A DNA stretch of 64,000 nt from assembly GCA_902493795.1 (NCBI GenBank), contig CABUQZ010000001.1, positions 1-64,000 on the forward strand. Reading direction: 5' to 3'. Below are positions 62,006 through 64,000 of the stretch, one piece after another (within the stretch, counting starts at the first letter, position 1; every line of letters starts with the position of its first letter). Below the pieces are notes generated by a model. It was not told the origin of the DNA, searched no databases, and saw only the letters and a list, made by a program, of their open reading frames with translations. A program made the position numbers and the translations under genes. This DNA comes from an uncultured Clostridium sp. Lineage in GTDB: Bacteria > Bacillota_I > Bacilli_A > RF39 > UBA660.

Positions 62006-62191
62006 CTACTTAATTATTTTTTTCAACTTCTTGTTAAAATCTACTCTAGGCATCATAACGACTCTTGAACAGCCAGTACATTTTAGTTTAATATCTGCAC
62101 CAACTCTAATTACTTCCCATTCATTAGTACCACATGGATGTCCTTTTTTCATTTCAACTAAAGTTCCTAATTCAACTTTTTTGTCGTCCAT
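62006..62191 (-). CDS. DUF951 family protein
   Basis: A 61-aa soluble protein: ELGTLVEMKKGHPCG, then WEVIRVGADIKLKCTGC and MMPRVDFNKK, the full DUF951 pattern. Two cysteines (HPCG and KCTGC) hint at metal or nucleic acid binding. Its function is unknown. It is often found beside parB and ychF in Bacillota, as here, 3 nt after parB. Confidence 0.92.
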   Translation of the reverse strand: MDDKKVELGTLVEMKKGHPCGTNEWEVIRVGADIKLKCTGCSRVVMMPRVDFNKKLKKIIK

Positions 62192-62194
62192 ACT

Positions 62195-63079
62195 TTACTC
62201 ACTTATATTTAGTATTTCTAAAATTCTATTTAAATCATTTACATTGCTAAAAGAAATACTAATTTTATTAGAATTTATCTTTACTTTCGTTCCTAACTTA
62301 TCGCACATTACATTTTGAATATATTCATAATCATTATTTTTTGTTGTTTTTATTTTATGAGACTTTTCAATATTTCCTGTTTTAGAAACATTTTCAATAT
62401 CTCTAACGTTTAAGTTTTCATCAATAATTTTATTAGCTAAAGCCAAAATATCTTCTTTGTTTTCCATCTTACTAAGAACTCTTGCATGACTCATAGATAT
62501 TTTATTATCGATAATCATATCTTTAACTTCTTCAGGCAAATTTAAAAGTCCTAGCATATTAGTAATATAACTTCTACTTTTTCCTAGTCTGTTTGCTAGT
62601 TCTTCTTGAGTTATTTTCATAGCATCGATCAAACTTCTATATGCCATTGCTTCTTCTATTGAGTTTAAATTTTCTCTTTGCAAGTTTTCAAGCAAAGCAA
62701 TTTCCATCATTTGTTGATCTGAAAAATCCCTTACGATAGCAGGTATTTTATCAATTTCTGCCATTTTACATGCTTTAACTCTTCTTTCACCCGCTATTAT
62801 TTCGTATCCCTTAATAGAACTTTTCTTAACTATTATTGGTTGAAATACTCCATGTTCTTTTATTGACTGAGCAAGTTCTTGAAGTTTTTCTTCATCAAAA
62901 ACTTTTCTAGGTTGATATGGATTTGGTCTTAACTCATCAATTGGTAATTCTACTATTTCATCAACTGAAGTAGAATCAAGTATTTTTTCTTCAATTTGGT
63001 CAAAATTAATCTGTTCATTATTAAATAATTCTTCTAACCCTTTTCCAAGAGCTCTTCTTTTAAAATTACTATTGTCCAT
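62195..63079 (-). CDS. parB: Chromosome partitioning protein ParB
   Basis: CTP-dependent DNA clamp that loads at parS and recruits SMC. It is 294 aa: GKGLEELFNN start, ParB N domain with LRPNPYQPRK and the CTP-binding/catalytic GERRVKA region, then the helix-turn-helix (ITQEELANRLGKSRSYITNMLGLLNLP) and a C-terminal dimerisation domain. The ATG at 63079 overlaps parA by 11 nt. It could be Noc in theory, but its linkage to parA supports ParB. Confidence 0.95.
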   Translation of the reverse strand: MDNSNFKRRALGKGLEELFNNEQINFDQIEEKILDSTSVDEIVELPIDELRPNPYQPRKVFDEEKLQELAQSIKEHGVFQPIIVKKSSIKGYEIIAGERRVKACKMAEIDKIPAIVRDFSDQQMMEIALLENLQRENLNSIEEAMAYRSLIDAMKITQEELANRLGKSRSYITNMLGLLNLPEEVKDMIIDNKISMSHARVLSKMENKEDILALANKIIDENLNVRDIENVSKTGNIEKSHKIKTTKNNDYEYIQNVMCDKLGTKVKINSNKISISFSNVNDLNRILEILNISE

Positions 63080-63854
63080 TTCTCTCAATCACTTCCTTAG
63101 CTAGATTTATATAGGCATCTGTTGCTCTACATTTTGGATCATAAGCAAGTATTGGTTTTCCATGTGAAGGACATTCAGCAAGTCTTACCAATCTTGGTAT
63201 TATTGTATTATATACTCTTTCTTTAAAATACTTTCTAATTTCTTCAACGACTTCGAATCCTAAATTAGCTCTTGAATCAAGCATTGTAAGTAAAACACCT
63301 TCTATTTCCAAACTAGGATTCAATTGTTTTTGAGCCATCATAATTGTATTTAATAATTGCATTATTCCTTCAAGTGCTAAAAATTCACACTGAACCGGAA
63401 TAATAACTGAATTAGAAGCTGTTAAAGCATTTATTGTAATAATACTTAAAGTTGGTGGACAATCAACTATTATATAATCATATTTATCTCTTATTGGATC
63501 TATTTTATTTTTTAATTGTGCACCCTTAACAAAATTAGGTTCTTCTTTAGATTTTTCAAAGAATTCCGTCTCTAATCCGCTTAAATTAACTGTAGCAGCA
63601 AGAAGATCTAGTCTATTATACTTCGTATGAATTATTGCTTCATCAATATTGCATTTTCCAATTAATACATCATATATTGTTCTATCTATATCACCCTTGT
63701 TCATACCAATTCCAGTTGTCGAATTACCTTGTGGGTCTAAATCTATAAGTAAAACTTTCTTACCTAAATAAGCTAAAGATGCAGATAAATTAATACTAGT
63801 AGTAGTCTTTCCAACTCCACCTTTTTGATTAACAAGAGAAATCATTTTTCCCAT
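63069..63854 (-). CDS. parA: Chromosome partitioning ATPase ParA/Soj
   Basis: ATPase that works with ParB in origin segregation and can modulate DnaA. It is 261 aa. The deviant Walker A is KGGVGKTT, with Walker B YIIVDCPPTLSI and LLIDLDPQGNSTTG. Ribosome binding site AAGGAAGG. A terminator (63922-63946) of the gene further upstream lies 68 bp before the start. A parAB pair usually lies close to the chromosomal origin in Bacillota, so this end of the window may be near oriC. Confidence 0.96.
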   Translation of the reverse strand: MGKMISLVNQKGGVGKTTTSINLSASLAYLGKKVLLIDLDPQGNSTTGIGMNKGDIDRTIYDVLIGKCNIDEAIIHTKYNRLDLLAATVNLSGLETEFFEKSKEEPNFVKGAQLKNKIDPIRDKYDYIIVDCPPTLSIITINALTASNSVIIPVQCEFLALEGIMQLLNTIMMAQKQLNPSLEIEGVLLTMLDSRANLGFEVVEEIRKYFKERVYNTIIPRLVRLAECPSHGKPILAYDPKCRATDAYINLAKEVIERNGQ

Positions 63855-63921
63855 CTACATCGCCTTCCTTATAACACATATACTATTTTATCAAAAATTA
63901 AACGATTAATAAATAACTTTT

Positions 63922-63946
63922 AAAAAAAAGAAAGCATAACGCTTTC
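63922..63946 (-). terminator. Terminator of the gene upstream of parA
   Basis: GAAAGC (63930-63935) pairs with GCTTTC (63941-63946), loop ATAAC, followed on the minus strand by T8. Confidence 0.8.
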
Positions 63947-63954
63947 TTCTTGCA

Positions 63955-64000
63955 TTATTTTTGTAAATTAATAGTTATCTTGTAACTAGAGTCACTATCT
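63955..64000 (-). CDS. C-terminal end of an unidentified gene (partial)
   Basis: The last 14 codons and a TAA stop (63955-63957) of a minus-strand frame, reading DSDSSYKITINLQK, run off the window. The terminator 9 bp downstream supports it as a real gene end. It is too short to identify. Confidence 0.45.
   Translation of the reverse strand, partial: DSDSSYKITINLQK

Overview
This is an AT-rich chromosomal window from a walled member of the Bacillota (Bacilli side). It looks like one of the uncultured gut lineages close to Mollicutes, such as the RF39-like groups; that placement is inferred from gene content only. Sigma-A-type promoters (TTGACA, 17 bp, TATAAT-like) and GGAGG ribosome binding sites are clear. 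UGA is a stop codon: RF2 (prfB) is present with its autoregulatory UGA frameshift. The lineage makes a cell wall and lipoproteins (FtsEX with an M23 hydrolase, Lgt). RpoB carries Asn at the rifampicin-site position equivalent to E. coli His526, as reported for Mollicutes.

Layout. 1-1520: an IS91-type HUH transposase and a small zinc-ribbon passenger. 1570-6050 (minus): the str operon rpsL-rpsG-fusA-tuf. 6052-7646: a complete 1,581-bp IS4-family element with a 7-bp target duplication, inserted just upstream of the rpsL promoter. 7640-8876: a JAB/MPN protein, mscL and a tiny membrane protein. 8923-10795: a class C group II intron lodged directly behind the rpoC terminator, with a frameshifted reverse transcriptase. 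10814-22195 (minus): secE-nusG-rplK-rplA-rplJ-rplL-methyltransferase-rpoB-rpoC, with an L10 leader attenuator and an RNA resembling the 23S L1-binding stalk in front of rplA. 22290-30433: two membrane proteins, lgt, a YvlD/holin-like protein, and uvrB-radical SAM-uvrA behind an SOS-type promoter.

30699-36094 is an accessory stretch: an unrecognised protein, an HD hydrolase paired with a HipA/CtkA-like kinase candidate, an ASCH protein, a membrane protein and a two-part glycosyltransferase. 36166-41613: ftsE-ftsX-M23 hydrolase, two YitT proteins (one with no canonical start codon) and prfB. 41655-51960: a ClpC-like protein with a degenerate second ATPase domain, a YfcC-like transporter, an RDD protein, dusB, tilS-ftsH (FtsH has a Rho-N/SAP-like tail), a DivIC-like protein, and rpsF-ssb-rpsR.

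52095-58540 is the most coherent unit: a putatively self-regulated NAD salvage operon, pncA-pncB-nadE-nadD-kinase-prs-pncC-nrtR. It starts at a strong promoter with a perfect 17-bp palindrome at the transcription start. The last gene is an NrtR-type regulator whose Nudix box has lost its catalytic residues. 58570-63854: a class I glutamine amidotransferase, ychF, an AbgT transporter, a DUF951 protein and parB/parA. The window ends in the last codons of an unidentified gene.
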